Assembly (NCBI RefSeq): GCF_023503965.1 | Contig: NZ_CP097298.1 | Location: forward strand, 682,001-746,000 | Source: Brevundimonas albigilva | GTDB lineage: Bacteria; Pseudomonadota; Alphaproteobacteria; Caulobacterales; Caulobacteraceae | Length of the DNA stretch: 64,000 bases | Direction: 5' to 3' | Shown here: piece by piece, positions 1 through 10,211 of the stretch | Layout of the letters: each line of letters opens with the position of its first letter | How positions within the stretch are numbered: position 1 is the first letter of the stretch | Notes under the pieces: generated by a model | Seen by the model: only the letters and a program-made list of their open reading frames with translations | Database searches by the model: none | What the model was told of the DNA's origin: nothing | Position numbers and translations under genes: made by a program

Positions 1-1
1 G

Positions 2-1141
2 CGTCGCGCGATCCTGGCTTTAGGACTCGGCGGACTCGCCACGGGACAGAAGGTCGACGACGGCTTCACCACCCCCGGTGCCCTCTGGAAGGCCGCCGCG
101 CTCCATCGCCTTTTTCAGGCGGCCCCAGTTTTCGGCCCGCTAGGTCAGGTCACGGTCGATCGGCTTGAAGACCTTGTGCAGGACTGTCTGGCGCCGGAGT
201 TCCGGCGCGACGCGGGGCGAGAGCGCGCGACACGGACCTTGGTCCTCAAACATTCCGACTTCCAGTCTCCCTATGTGGCGATCGAGCGGTTTCTCGAGCG
301 TTTGATCGAGGCGGGCATTCTCTATTACCGCAAGGGCGATCACTGGCTCGATCTGGGGTGGGCGAAGCGTCTGCAGGCTCACGACGATGCGCGTCGCCGG
401 CAAGAAGACGAGGATCGCCGCCGGCGGGATCGGGTGAACGAACTCGACCGACGCCTGGGTGCGATCGTCGACCTCGCCAAGGATCTCGACCTTCCTGCTC
501 TGGCGTCTTGGCGCGCAACGCCGCTGCAGGGCCTCGAGTCGTCCCCGCAACAGGCCGCGATCGCGGGAGACGCGACCTGGACCGCCCTTCGGGAAGGGCT
601 GGCCGGCATCATTGGCATGCTGGAGGGCGGCGTTCCGGCGCGCGATCTCTTCGGGCTTCCGCTGGAGCACGAACGCGACGAAGCCGTCCGTGAGAGCGAC
701 GCCATCGCCGCTCAGGAAACGGCCGCAGAGGCGGAAGCGGTGAAGCGGGCGGCCGAGGCACGCGTTGGCCGCCTACACATGGCGGCGGTGTCTGTTCTGG
801 GAGACGGCGCCCTGGCCTGGCTGGACGATCAAGAGGCCGGCGAGGCGTGGCGCGACCTGGCGTTTCGCGATGATGCGGGGCTGGGTCAAGGTTTCCAGGC
901 CCTGGAGCGCATCCGCATCACAAGGGAGGCCGCGCGGCGTGCGGCGGCTGAGCGCGAAGCCCTGCACGACCAACTCCGCAAGGCGGCGCGGCGGGTGTTC
1001 GACGATGAGCGAAGAGCCGCATTGTTCGTGAACGCGGCTCGCCCCGATCTCGGCCTACTGTCGCCTCTTCAGTTCTGCATCGACCAACGGACGCTTGCCG
1101 TCTGTCTTTCGCTCCTGCCCGGCACCCGGCGCAACCGATGA
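2..1141 (+). CDS. Hypothetical coiled-coil protein, 5' end outside window
   Basis: The frame is open from the first bases of the window to the TGA at 1139, so the gene starts upstream; the GTG at 176 is only an internal start candidate. The visible part is about 379 residues. Around 230-370 it has a winged-helix-like stretch (AIERFLERLIEAGILYYRKG), then two long Arg/Glu/Ala-rich coiled-coil segments, and it ends with a short block reading PDLGLLSPLQF that resembles the toxin-binding tail of MbcA/ParS/Xre antitoxins (weak, by eye). I do not recognise the family. It precedes the methyltransferase on the same strand with a 184-base gap, so a shared system is plausible but unproven. Confidence 0.6.
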   Translation, partial: RRAILALGLGGLATGQKVDDGFTTPGALWKAAALHRLFQAAPVFGPLGQVTVDRLEDLVQDCLAPEFRRDAGRERATRTLVLKHSDFQSPYVAIERFLERLIEAGILYYRKGDHWLDLGWAKRLQAHDDARRRQEDEDRRRRDRVNELDRRLGAIVDLAKDLDLPALASWRATPLQGLESSPQQAAIAGDATWTALREGLAGIIGMLEGGVPARDLFGLPLEHERDEAVRESDAIAAQETAAEAEAVKRAAEARVGRLHMAAVSVLGDGALAWLDDQEAGEAWRDLAFRDDAGLGQGFQALERIRITREAARRAAAEREALHDQLRKAARRVFDDERRAALFVNAARPDLGLLSPLQFCIDQRTLAVCLSLLPGTRRNR

Positions 1142-1325
1142 CCCTCCCTCGCCGCCACGACGCACCGGTCAGGCTGGAGCCCGTCCCTGATCGGCTTCCC
1201 GCTCGAGCCGGAATCAGGAGATGCTGGACCTCGGCCAATCGCGGTCGGTCTCCGCGCTTGCGCCGGCCACCACAACTGAGATCAACTCAACCCGAGCGCC
1301 TGATCCACACTGTAGAGGGGAGGAC

Positions 1326-4300
1326 ATGCTAGACACCTCTCTCGCGGATTGGCTGGACCGTCTGGGATACGACACGGTCGGAGACGCCCTGCTTCGTGAG
1401 CCGGGCGAGATCGGTCGACGTCCCTACGCGGCCGAACTGCACGACCTGCTGGACCCTCAGGGGGATTTCGGCATGGCGGCGATCTTCTTGGTGGAGAGCA
1501 CCCCGACGATCTGTTTCGCCGCGGGCGCTGCCTTCGCCGACAGCGCTCATATCGACGCCGTCCGTCAGCGCCTCTGGAACCAGAATCTCGCCTCGGCCCT
1601 GGTGGTGCTGGACGAGGAAGAAGCCAGAGCCTTCTCCATTCCCAAATGGCGTCGTCAGCAACATCCGGACGTGCTCAACCGCGATGACGCGCGACCCGAC
1701 GGCATCTGGTCGGCGGCCGAGGTGCAGTCCTCTGATCTGCAGCGCCGTCTAGAGGATTGGTTCGACCCGAGCCGCCGGGTTGATCGGCATCTGTTGCGCC
1801 AGTTGTCCCTGTCGGTCACCGCCCTGACCAGCGGAGATCGTCCGCTCATCGCCTCGCAGCTCGAAGCGCAGATGCTGCTGGCCCAAGTACTGTTCGTCTC
1901 CTACCTCGAGCACCGCGGCATCGTCGGTGGCGCGTACCGGGAAGAGCATGGCCTGCGGACGCTCTCGGATCTGGTCAGCAGCGGCGACGGCGCCGGTGTC
2001 GACGGCCTCATCGATCGCCTCAAGACCGACTTCAATGGCGATTTTCTAGAGCCGGACGAAATCCGCTGGAGCGACCTCGACGGCGGGGTTCTGGCCGTCG
2101 TCGGCAAGCTGCTCGCGCGCGTCGATCTGAGCACGGGGCAACAGGATTTCTGGAACTACGACTTCAGCCAGATCCCGGTCGAACTGCTGTCCGGCATCTA
2201 CGAGACCTTCCTGCAGGACGAGCGAAAGGTCGACGGTGCCTACTATACGCCCCGGGTGTTGGCCGAGCTCGCGGTCGAGCAGGCGTTCGAAGGACTAGAA
2301 GACCTTTCGGATATCCGCATCTACGATGGGGCCTGTGGGTCCGGCATCCTGTTGACCACGGCGTTTCGCAAGACGATCGCCTATGAGCAGGCCAAGCTCG
2401 GGCGTTTCCTCGACATCGCGGAACGTATCGCGCTTCTGAAGCGCGCGATCTTCGGGGGCGACATCAATCCGATCGCCTGTCGCGTCACTGCCTTCAGCCT
2501 GTACCTGTGCCTGCTGGAACGTCTGTCGCCGCCGGATCTGATCAATCTGCAACGGGATCACGATTGCAGACTTCCCCGCTGATCGGCCTCAACATCGTTG
2601 AGGGGGCGGTGGACGGCGACTTCTTTTCGCCGAGCAATCGCTTCGCCTCGGGACAGGCCTTCGACATCGTCATCTCCAATCCGCCCTGGCGGGAACTCAA
2701 ACCTGGCGAAGGCGAGACGGCAGTCGCCTGGGCCCAAGAGACGCAAACCCGGCTGCCGCATCGCCAGATCGCGGCGGGGTTCGCCGCAAAGACGCTCCAA
2801 GCAGGAAAGCAGGACGCCCGGATCGTTCTCATCCTCCCGACCTCCCTGATCACCGCCCCGACTAATGCGGATTTCCTGCGCCAGTTCACGGTGCGGGCCA
2901 CCTTGGACCGGATGATCAATCTCGCGGACTTCCGGCGCTTGCTGTTCGCCCAGGCCGAACATGCCTGCACCATCGTGCGGGCGACCAATCGCCCCGCCCT
3001 GGAAAACGATGAGGTCCTAGGAAACTTCGAGTACTGGGCGCCGAAAGTCGACGTCAGCTTCGCCTTCAACCGTCTGACCCTGCACGACTACGATCGGGTA
3101 GAGATCGCACGGGATGCGCTTGTCGAGGACAACGCCGTCCTGCGCCGCCGCTTCTGGGGCGGGCGTCGCGACGAAAGTCTGCACAACCGGCTCAAGAGCC
3201 TGCCCAGCCTCGGCGCGGCGATCCGCGACGGCGGCTGGATCGCCGCCAAGGGCTACCACATGAAGGACGGCGGCAAGACCGCGTCGCCCGGGCCGCTTCA
3301 GGCCTACGATTTCCTGCCCACCCAAGCCCTGAACTCGGACTCGCCTGTCGTCGATCTACATGCCCTGACCCGGCTTCCGGTCGAGCGCGGCGTCGCCAGC
3401 CACGGCGAGATGGCCATGTATGAGGGGCACCGCATCCTCTGGTCAGACGGTACGTCCGTACAGATGGAGATCCGGGCCGCCTACGCCTCGGCCCCCTTCT
3501 GCTTCCCGTCCGGTGTCGGCGGCATCAGGGTCAAGGATGACGAAGGTCCGCTGGCACGTTTCCTAACCTGCTATCTGCGATCCAGCCTGGCCAAATACTG
3601 GCTGATCCTCACCGGTTATTCGGCGGCGGCGGAGCGCGCCCGGGTGACCCTGGCGGAAATCCGCTCCCTCCCCTTCATTCTTCCTGCCCGGCATCCGGAT
3701 CGGGTCGCCGCGTCCGCCGCTCTGGAACGCGCCAGCGCCTACTCGAAGACCTGAGCGCGCCTGACAAGCAGCTGTTCGCCAGCGCGCGGTTCGAACAGGT
3801 CCGTCCGGAGATGGACGAGATCATCTTCGACTATTTCGGCCTGTCTCAGCAGGAACGGGCGGTCGTGCGCGATATGGTGGAATTGGTCGCCGAAAGCCTG
3901 CAGCCGACCAGCTACGATGAGCTTCTGACGCCGCTTCAGCATGTGGCGACCTTCGAGGACATGCCCGTCTACATCCGGCAACTCGACGCGACCTTGGCAG
4001 CCTGGGCCGGCGATGGTCGCGGTCGCGCGAGCGCGCAAGTGATCGACAAGCATGGAGATCGGACCCCTCTCGATATCGTCCATGTCAGCTTCACCGGTGC
4101 CGACGGAGCCGCCAAGCGCAGCGCCCCTGTGAATGAGAGTATGCGCGTCATACTCAAGGCGATCGCCTCGCAACTGGCCGAAGGACGGGCGATTGATTTC
4201 TTCGCCATGCCGAATGCCCTGCTGGTGTGGGGGGACCGATGTCTTCGTGGTCAAACCCGCTCGCAAGAGGTTCTGGACTCGAAGCGCAGCACTGCGCGAC

Positions 4301-4369
4301 GCCGACGATATCGTTGAACTGCTTGCGGGCGCGAAAAGCTCGGTCGATGCCGGAGCCCGCCGCCCTTGA
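1326..4369 (+). CDS. Large N6-adenine DNA methyltransferase (type IIG / PglX-like), frameshifted as read
   Basis: Transfers a methyl group from SAM to adenine in DNA. Start ATG 1326 follows a strong Shine-Dalgarno (GGGGAGGAC). The N-terminal helical part contains LFVSYLEHRGI and later GAYYTPRVLAEL, as in Eco57I/PglX-like enzymes. The SAM motif DGACGSG lies near residue 335 and the catalytic NPPW near residue 452. Three single-base shifts break it: a missing C in the run at 2574-2577 (between SAM and NPPW motifs), a missing base near 3738, and an extra G in 4229-4234. After correction one protein of about 1,014 residues results, ending at 4369. The nuclease-like gene overlaps its stop. The C-terminal third probably recognises the target. 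Family call is firm; its role in a defence system is inferred. Confidence 0.85.
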
Positions 4370-5034
4370 AGCGCATCATCGATGCGCCGGATGCGGCGCC
4401 GACCCTGTTCCCCGCGCCCGACCTGGCCCAGCTGCTGGCCTATGTTCGCGCCGTCTGGGATGAACTCCGGCTCCTGTCTCCCGTCTGGTGGAGTGCTCAG
4501 CGAGAGACGGTTCTCGTCGCCGGATTCTTTGAAGCCCTGACCAACGACGAACGGCTGATGCACCATGGCGTCGGATTCGGACACCTCATCCTCGAGGCAT
4601 CGAAGGTGAAGCTGGACGCCACCGGCATGCCCAAGATCAAGGGGCGCACCGATATCGTCTTTCTCCATGGCTCTCACATGGGTCCCGCGTTGGTCATGGA
4701 GTTTAAGCGCCTGAACAACGGATCGAGCCTACGCGGCCACTACGTCAAGGAAGGGGTGCGCCGCTTCGTCACCGGTCAGTACTCGCCGGAGGCGGACCTC
4801 GGGATGATGGTAGGCCTAGTGCTCGGTTCCGTCGCGACGGAGAGGGCCGCGCTGTTGAGCCATTTCTCAAAGCCTGCTGTGGTGGCTGCCATACAGAGTA
4901 AGGCGATGTCACACCCCGCCTATGGCGACCCCTCCCAAGACACCCCGTCCGTGGATTTCGACACCTTGCACGACCGGGCCGCCGGCTGCCTCGCTGCGGA
5001 AATTCGAGTGGGCCACATTCTGCTCGAGCGCTAG
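4366..5034 (+). CDS. PD-(D/E)XK nuclease-like protein coupled to the methyltransferase
   Basis: 222 residues from a TTG start that overlaps the methyltransferase stop (TTGA), which implies translational coupling. The core reads KIKGRTDIVF, then about ten residues later ALVMEFKRL: an Asp followed by E-x-K on the next strand is the PD-(D/E)XK catalytic arrangement. The N-terminal half is helical (LAYVRAVWDELRLL) and gives no other domain I recognise. The likely role is the cleaving or DNA-sensing partner of the methyltransferase, as a split restriction-modification pair. It could instead be a catalytically idle DNA-binding subunit. Reading frame and motif are clear; activity is inference. Confidence 0.7.
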   Translation: MKRIIDAPDAAPTLFPAPDLAQLLAYVRAVWDELRLLSPVWWSAQRETVLVAGFFEALTNDERLMHHGVGFGHLILEASKVKLDATGMPKIKGRTDIVFLHGSHMGPALVMEFKRLNNGSSLRGHYVKEGVRRFVTGQYSPEADLGMMVGLVLGSVATERAALLSHFSKPAVVAAIQSKAMSHPAYGDPSQDTPSVDFDTLHDRAAGCLAAEIRVGHILLER

Positions 5035-5146
5035 GCGTCGCGCCGTCCAGAGTTTTGCGCTGCGAGGTTTCGATCCGGCGCGTTGATCGACTAGACTCCA
5101 GGAGCCTTGGCCGGGACACCTCCCGCGCCGTCGCCTGGAACGTCCG

Positions 5147-5770
5147 ATGAGCCGCTATCTGATCCCGTTGAGCGACTACAATCGCATCTATCAGGTCGCC
5201 CACGGCGTCAGTCGGGCGTTCGGCGGTTCGGAGAAGGGCTGCATCTTCTTCGCCTGCGTCGGCGCCCTGATCCTAAACAAGCAGTACCGGATCAAGGCCT
5301 CCGCCGTGGCCGGCGCCTTCGCCTTCTGCGCCAACGACACGCCCGAGATGGCCTTCTTCGGTGAGCAACGGGGCTCAACGATCACCTCCTCGGAGGATGG
5401 CTTTCATATGTGGATCCAAACGGAGAGCCATATCATCGACTTCATGGCGCCGATCTTCCCGGAGGCCTTCGCGGACAAGGGACTGACGGTTCCCCGCAAG
5501 ATGTTTCAGCGCCCGCTAAGTACCGAGGCGGCTTCGCTTGACGCCATTGCAGCGCCCGGCGACTTTTACGCCATGCCGAACCTGGAGCTTACCGACCGAC
5601 TGCTCGACCGCTTTCTGTCTCGCCCCTCCAGCGGCGATCTTCTGCATGTCGCTGAGACATGGTTCGGCCATCCCCGTAAGCCGCAGATAAAGGCGCTCGA
5701 AATGGGCGACAGCGAGGGTGATCGCTATAGCCTGACGCTGCCGACCACGGTCGCGAGCGGTTCGTGGTGA
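5147..5770 (+). CDS. DUF2026 family protein
   Basis: 207 residues. The N terminus (LIPLSDYNRIYQVAHGV), the conserved Cys pair region GCIFFACVGA and the block IIDFMAPIFPEAF are the conserved blocks of DUF2026 proteins as I remember the family. The pattern of a Cys followed by His (FHMWIQ) and Asp (IDFMAP) is reminiscent of a papain-like or transglutaminase-like catalytic triad, but this is a reading by eye. It lies 112 bases after the nuclease-like gene on the same strand and is followed by a terminator at 5801, so it may be the last gene of the module or independent cargo. Function unknown. Confidence 0.7.
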   Translation: MSRYLIPLSDYNRIYQVAHGVSRAFGGSEKGCIFFACVGALILNKQYRIKASAVAGAFAFCANDTPEMAFFGEQRGSTITSSEDGFHMWIQTESHIIDFMAPIFPEAFADKGLTVPRKMFQRPLSTEAASLDAIAAPGDFYAMPNLELTDRLLDRFLSRPSSGDLLHVAETWFGHPRKPQIKALEMGDSEGDRYSLTLPTTVASGSW

Positions 5771-5800
5771 TCGGGTCGGATGACCATACCCAAGACAAAA

Positions 5801-5834
5801 CCGCGCGCCCCCAAAGGGCGCGCGGCGAGTTTTT
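5801..5834. terminator. Intrinsic terminator between convergent genes
   Basis: A perfect 10-base inverted repeat (CCGCGCGCCC, loop CCAAA, GGGCGCGCGG) is followed on the + strand by CGAG and five T. On the left it is flanked by ACAAAA, which gives a T stretch when read on the - strand. It sits between the DUF2026 gene and the convergent ParB-like gene and probably serves both. Confidence 0.75.
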
Positions 5835-5849
5835 ACAGGGTCGGGTGAT

Positions 5850-7855
5850 CTATTCGGCCGCGAACGAATAGGCGTCGCCGTCCGGCGGCGTGACCGCCTC
5901 GTCCGTCTCCGCCGCGTCCGACGCGGTGCGCAGAACCGGAGGCAACCACCCCTTCCCTTCCACCAGCCGTTCGGCGGCCTCGGCCATGTCCGTCTTCCGG
6001 AACCCGGCGATCCGCCCGGCCTCTTCGGCGCCCGCCGCCTCGGTCACGGCCTCGACCACCTTGGCCTTGGACACGCGGCTGAAGTAGCTGGCGGCGGTGG
6101 CCGACCACGTTCCGGCCATGTCCAACCCGACCGCCGTCGCCAGCGTCTCGGCCTGCGCCAAGGCGCCGGTCCGCCGGTCGTGCGGATCGCGCACGGCGTA
6201 GAGGCCGACGCCCGCGCAACAGGCCAGCAGATCGAGCAGATCGGAGCCTAGCATCGGGGCCAGAACGGCCCAGAGGTCTTCCGCTCGCTCGGGCAGCCGC
6301 GCGCCCCACGCCTCGCACCGATCCGAGACCCGGCGTCCGGCGGGACCGTCGTCCACCCCCGGGGCCAACCGCTCCAGCCCCGTGAGCGAGAGCCGAAGCT
6401 GCAACGGCGTCCACGTCCCATAGGTCGGATAGAAGACCTGCAGGGCCAGCGCATGGACCACCGTCACGAGGGCCACGCCCGGATCGGCCTGCACCGCGTC
6501 GCGCAGCCCCATCGTCCGGTGCGCCGTGAGGTCGATGAGCAGCCGGTCGGACAGCCCCGGCCCCTCGTCCACCGCCTCGACCTCTCCGACCCTCCGGTCG
6601 GTTTGGGGGAAGAGTCTTCGGACTCGTCCTCGGCCGAGGGCGACGGCGGCTCGACCACCGCATCCTCGGCCCGGACCAGACCGCGCTCGAACCGGGCCAG
6701 CCCGTCGTGCCCGAGCAGGACCATGACCCCGGCCCTCGCCTTCACCTCGGCGGGATAGTGGAAGTCCGGGCCGAAGGCTTGCAGTGCGGCGTCGATCTCC
6801 TCCAGCCGAGCGTCCACGTCGGGCGGCAGCACGTCCGCCGCGTCCGTCTCGGAAACGAGACGGTCGTACTCTTCCGACAGAGCCACGATCTGGGCGGCGT
6901 CCGCCTCCGACCGCTCGACCGCGACCGGATAGACCCGACCAAAGGCCGACACCTCCGTGTAGTCCGCGCACGGCTCGGCCCATTTCCAGCCCTCGCGCTC
7001 GCGGGCTTCGTCGGCCAGACCGGCCAGCTTGTCGGCGACCAGCCGGTCCAGCAAACCGGCGTCCTCCAGCCAGCCGCCGCCGTCCTCGGTGAACAGGTCG
7101 CGAAGGACCCCGCCGCCCGCCTCCTCATAGGCCTCGACGCCGACGAACCGAACACGCCGGTCGCTGACCGCCACCTTGGTCTCGGTCATGGCGCGGCGGA
7201 TGGCGTAGGCCGGGGTATGGGGTCCGATCTGCTCGAACACCTGCCGTTGCCGGTCCTGATCCTCGCTGACGCAGAAGGCCATCAGCTGATCGAGCGCCAG
7301 ACGTTCCTGCCGATAGGCGGCCACCAGCTCCGGGGCCGCCGCGCCGAGGCGCAGCCGCTGCCGCACGATCTGGGCGGACACCCCGAACCGCGCCCCGATC
7401 TCTTCAGGACCGTAGCCCTTGTCCACGGCCAGCCGCTGGAAGGCCTCGAACTGGTCGGCGGGATGCATGGCCTCGCGGGTGATGTTCTCGTCGAGGCTGA
7501 TCTCGTGGGCGTCGTTCTCAACGTCCACGATGCAGCGCACCGGATGGGTCCGCTTGATCGCCTTCCGCTTCGCCAGCAGCCGAAGCCCCTGACGGCGCCC
7601 CTCGCCGATGGTGACGAGATAGTTCCCGGTCGGGACGCCCTCCCCGTCCCGCTCGATCTCGACCACGGGCGGCTGCAACACCCCCTTGGCCTGGATGGAG
7701 GCCGCGAAGGCCTCGATGGTCGCCGCGCTGTGCGGCGTCTTCTTCCTCGCGTTCTTCGGCGAGGCCTTGAGCCGGTTCAGCGGCACGATCACCTCCGCGC
7801 CGTGCTGCGGCGCGATCGCCTCGGTCGGGGCGGTTTCGATGGATTGAGCAGTCAT
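5850..7855 (-). CDS. ParB/RepB/Spo0J-like protein of an integrative element, frameshifted as read
   Basis: About 668 residues. Start ATG 7855 has a strong Shine-Dalgarno (AAAGGAGG, 5-base spacing). The N-terminal ParB domain shows VIVPLNRLKASPKNARKK, the CTPase-like motif region GEGRRQGLRLLA, and ENITREAMHPADQFEAF. A helix-turn-helix follows (GPEEIGARFGVSAQIVRQRL). The long C-terminal region is acidic and typical of ParB-like proteins on alphaproteobacterial integrative elements. The frame breaks once near 6585-6610 (G run at 6605-6609) and continues to the stop at 5850. No parA gene is visible, so it may regulate or act in element maintenance rather than classic partition. Confidence 0.85.
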
Positions 7856-8250
7856 GTCTGCCTCCTTTGGGCAAGGGTTGCAGGCACGCGAACTGCGCGC
7901 CTGAAACCCTGCCCGTCGGCGAGACCGGGGTAGCAAGGGCCAGGGCGGACCGGCCGGAGGGGGATCGCCCGACCTGCACAAGCCGGCCCTCCATTCGATG
8001 ACGCCACCCATCGCCGGCGCGGAAGGTCGGGGAGACCGGCCGGTCCGGCGGCGAAGCCGCTTCACCCTGGCCCGCGCGAGGGCGGAGCCCTTAGCCCAGC
8101 TTTTCCAGCCCGTCGCAGAAGGCGGCCATGCCGGCCGCACAGCGCCGCGGTGACATAGAAACTTGTGCGTAGTTGGCTGAGGACGTGCGTGAACCCAATT
8201 GCGATCGCCCTCGCGGGAGGGTCAGATGAGCTCTACAACCGGGAGGCGTC
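7856..8250. other. 395-base gap between divergent island genes
   Basis: Holds the upstream regions of the ParB-like gene (-) and of the 8251 gene (+), each with a good ribosome binding site. On the - strand a short open stretch ending at 8091 (MAAFCDGLEKLG then stop) may be the tail of a lost small gene. I see no other gene, repeat or RNA. Confidence 0.4.
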
Positions 8251-9311
8251 ATGATCAGGTGGGGAGACAGTCGACGCGATCATGATCCGATCCTGGCTGT
8301 CTGGCCGTCCTATCGGCCGCTTCCCGACATCTGGTTCATGGTCGAGCTTGTCGAAACCGATGACGGAGCGGTGCGCTGGCGTGACCGCCGTATCCCGTCA
8401 GAAGACGGCTACGTCCGGATGGACATCCATCACACGCGCGAGGGAGGCGTGGCCGCCGCCGAAGCCCTTAACCCGGAGCTCGCCGCAGCCCTGGCCGCCC
8501 GCGAGATGCCGGAGGCGGAAAAGACGTCCCTGACCTTGAAGGTGAGAAAGGCGCTGCAAGCGCGGCAACGCCTTGCCGACGAGGAGGCGCTCATGCTGGC
8601 CGAAGCCGTCAAGCGCCACAGAGAAGACCCGCGCATCCCGGCGGAAGCGCTCCAGCTTCATCCTGAGGCGGAGCCGCTGCGGCAGGCGCTCGCCGCGGAA
8701 CTGGACCTCTACCCCTACCTCTGGATCGCCCTCGTCGAAGGCGCCGGGCGCCGGGCCGTCATGTATCGCGACGCCAAGGGCGGCTGGAGTAAGCCCTACT
8801 TCGCTGGCGAGAAGTCTGCGGAGACCGCGCGTCGGGCGCGGATCGCCAATGGGTTCGGCTTTCACCACGAGGCGCACTGGGGGAAGGTCAAAGCGCAGAT
8901 CCGGGCCCAAATCCTCCCCGGGCAAACCAGCTGCTTCAACTCGCCAGCGTCCAGCGATTGCTGGCGGAAGCGTTGGCGCGCGGCGAGCGAATGCTGGTCA
9001 GCAATGGGATCGTCTTCTGGTACGAACCCGACGGACAACTTGGCTGGATGGTCAAGTCGACCACCAGTGACAAAGGTGAGGATGGAGCCACCTTGTGGCG
9101 CGAGGGGACCATCCTCTCGACCAATCACGGTCGCCTCGTCGTGCTGCCGTACATCAAGGAGAACGGCGAGTTCGTGCGCGGCCACACCAAGAATGGCCCT
9201 GGCGATGGGCGCGCCAAGCCTCGGCATCCCGACCACTATGTCGAAATCCCGTTCCGTGAACTGAAAGGCGATCTGATGATCGGCTTGTTCGGCGAACTTC
9301 CCTACGAATAG
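8251..9311 (+). CDS. Hypothetical island protein, frameshifted as read
   Basis: Start ATG 8251 follows GGGAGG. The first part (through GKVKAQIRAQI) and the second part (LLAEALARGERMLVSNGI to LFGELPYE) lie in different frames. Adding one C to the run at 8916-8919 joins them into one protein of about 353 residues. The N-terminal third has WFMVELVETDDG and a helical acidic region; the middle has YLWIALVEGAGRRAVMYRD; the C-terminal third looks beta-rich (IVFWYEPDGQLGWMV). I do not recognise a family. It sits 9 bases before the next gene, so the two are probably co-transcribed cargo of the island. Confidence 0.65.
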
Positions 9312-9320
9312 GCCGCCTGT

Positions 9321-10130
9321 ATGAGCACGCCCCGCCCCGTCAGCCCCGAGCTGGACGCCATCTTCGACACCGCCGAGGAAATCCGCGCGACCGAGGCAAA
9401 GCTGAAAGCCCTCAAGGTACGGGGGAATGAACAGGCTCAGGCGCTGGCCGGCATACCGGACAAGCGCCTGCGTCTCGAAGCGGCGGTCTACGCCTATTGG
9501 CATGCCCCGGAGATCAACGCCTCGGACATAGCCTTCGGTGCGACAGGTCGCGCCCACCCTTCGGCCCTGCTCAAGTTGATCGGCCCGGTCTCGGTCGGCG
9601 TGCCGTGCGATCGCTGCGCCACGGACCTGCCGATCACCAGTCGGGCCATGATGAAGGAGACGCTTGACCGGGCGCAGGGCGGCTCCCGGTGGTTCGAGGG
9701 CTATCGGGTTCTCTGCATTCCTTGCCAGGAAGCCGTGACCGAGGAACGGCACGTGCAGTGGGAAGAGAAGGAGCGCCAGACCGAGCGCCGCAGGGCCGAG
9801 CTGCGCGCCTTGCCCTATGGCGACTACCTCAAGACCGAGGAGTGGCGCGACCAGCGCGACTGGCATCTCTGGACGCTCCTGGAGACGCGTCAGGCGGATC
9901 TGGGATGCGAAACCTGCGGCGCCCAAGGTTCCCGGGGCATCTTTCACACCACCCGCGAGCGTCTCGGTTGGGGTGATGAGCTCATCCTGCTCTGCGAGAC
10001 CTGCGAGACCGCCCTCCGGGGCGCCGACAAGCTGATCGGTCCGCCGACGCCGGACAACCAACTGTCTGCCGCCACGGAACAGAGAATCCTGAACGCCCAC
10101 GAAGCACGCTACGGTGACCCTAGCGGGTAG
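9321..10130 (+). CDS. HNH-like zinc-binding protein (catalytic motif degenerate)
   Basis: 269 residues. The N-terminal part has a helical segment; a first Cys4 zinc site is formed by PCDRCA and LCIPCQ. The C-terminal part follows the layout of small HNH nucleases: YLKTEEWRDQRDW, then CETCGAQG, FHTTRERLGWGDEL and LLCETCETA. In active relatives the middle block usually carries two adjacent His (VHH); here only one His is left (IFHTT), so cleavage activity may be lost or altered. It is 9 bases downstream of the 8251 gene. Nuclease-like fold is inferred from spacing of Cys pairs; function unknown. Confidence 0.65.
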   Translation: MSTPRPVSPELDAIFDTAEEIRATEAKLKALKVRGNEQAQALAGIPDKRLRLEAAVYAYWHAPEINASDIAFGATGRAHPSALLKLIGPVSVGVPCDRCATDLPITSRAMMKETLDRAQGGSRWFEGYRVLCIPCQEAVTEERHVQWEEKERQTERRRAELRALPYGDYLKTEEWRDQRDWHLWTLLETRQADLGCETCGAQGSRGIFHTTRERLGWGDELILLCETCETALRGADKLIGPPTPDNQLSAATEQRILNAHEARYGDPSG

Positions 10131-10211
10131 GCCCGGCGCTTGAGACCCAGACCCCGCCCCCTAGACCATCCGACGGCGGAGCACCCGTCCGCCTGAGAGA
10201 GGACAATCTTC

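Noticed and set aside
2574-4234. Phase variation of the methyltransferase through homopolymer runs
   Set aside because: The runs are only 2 to 6 bases and the same kind of shift hits housekeeping genes across the window, so sequence error explains it better.
8091-8153. Short - strand ORF ending MAAFCDGLEKLG
   Set aside because: Too short and without a ribosome site to call a gene; may be a remnant.
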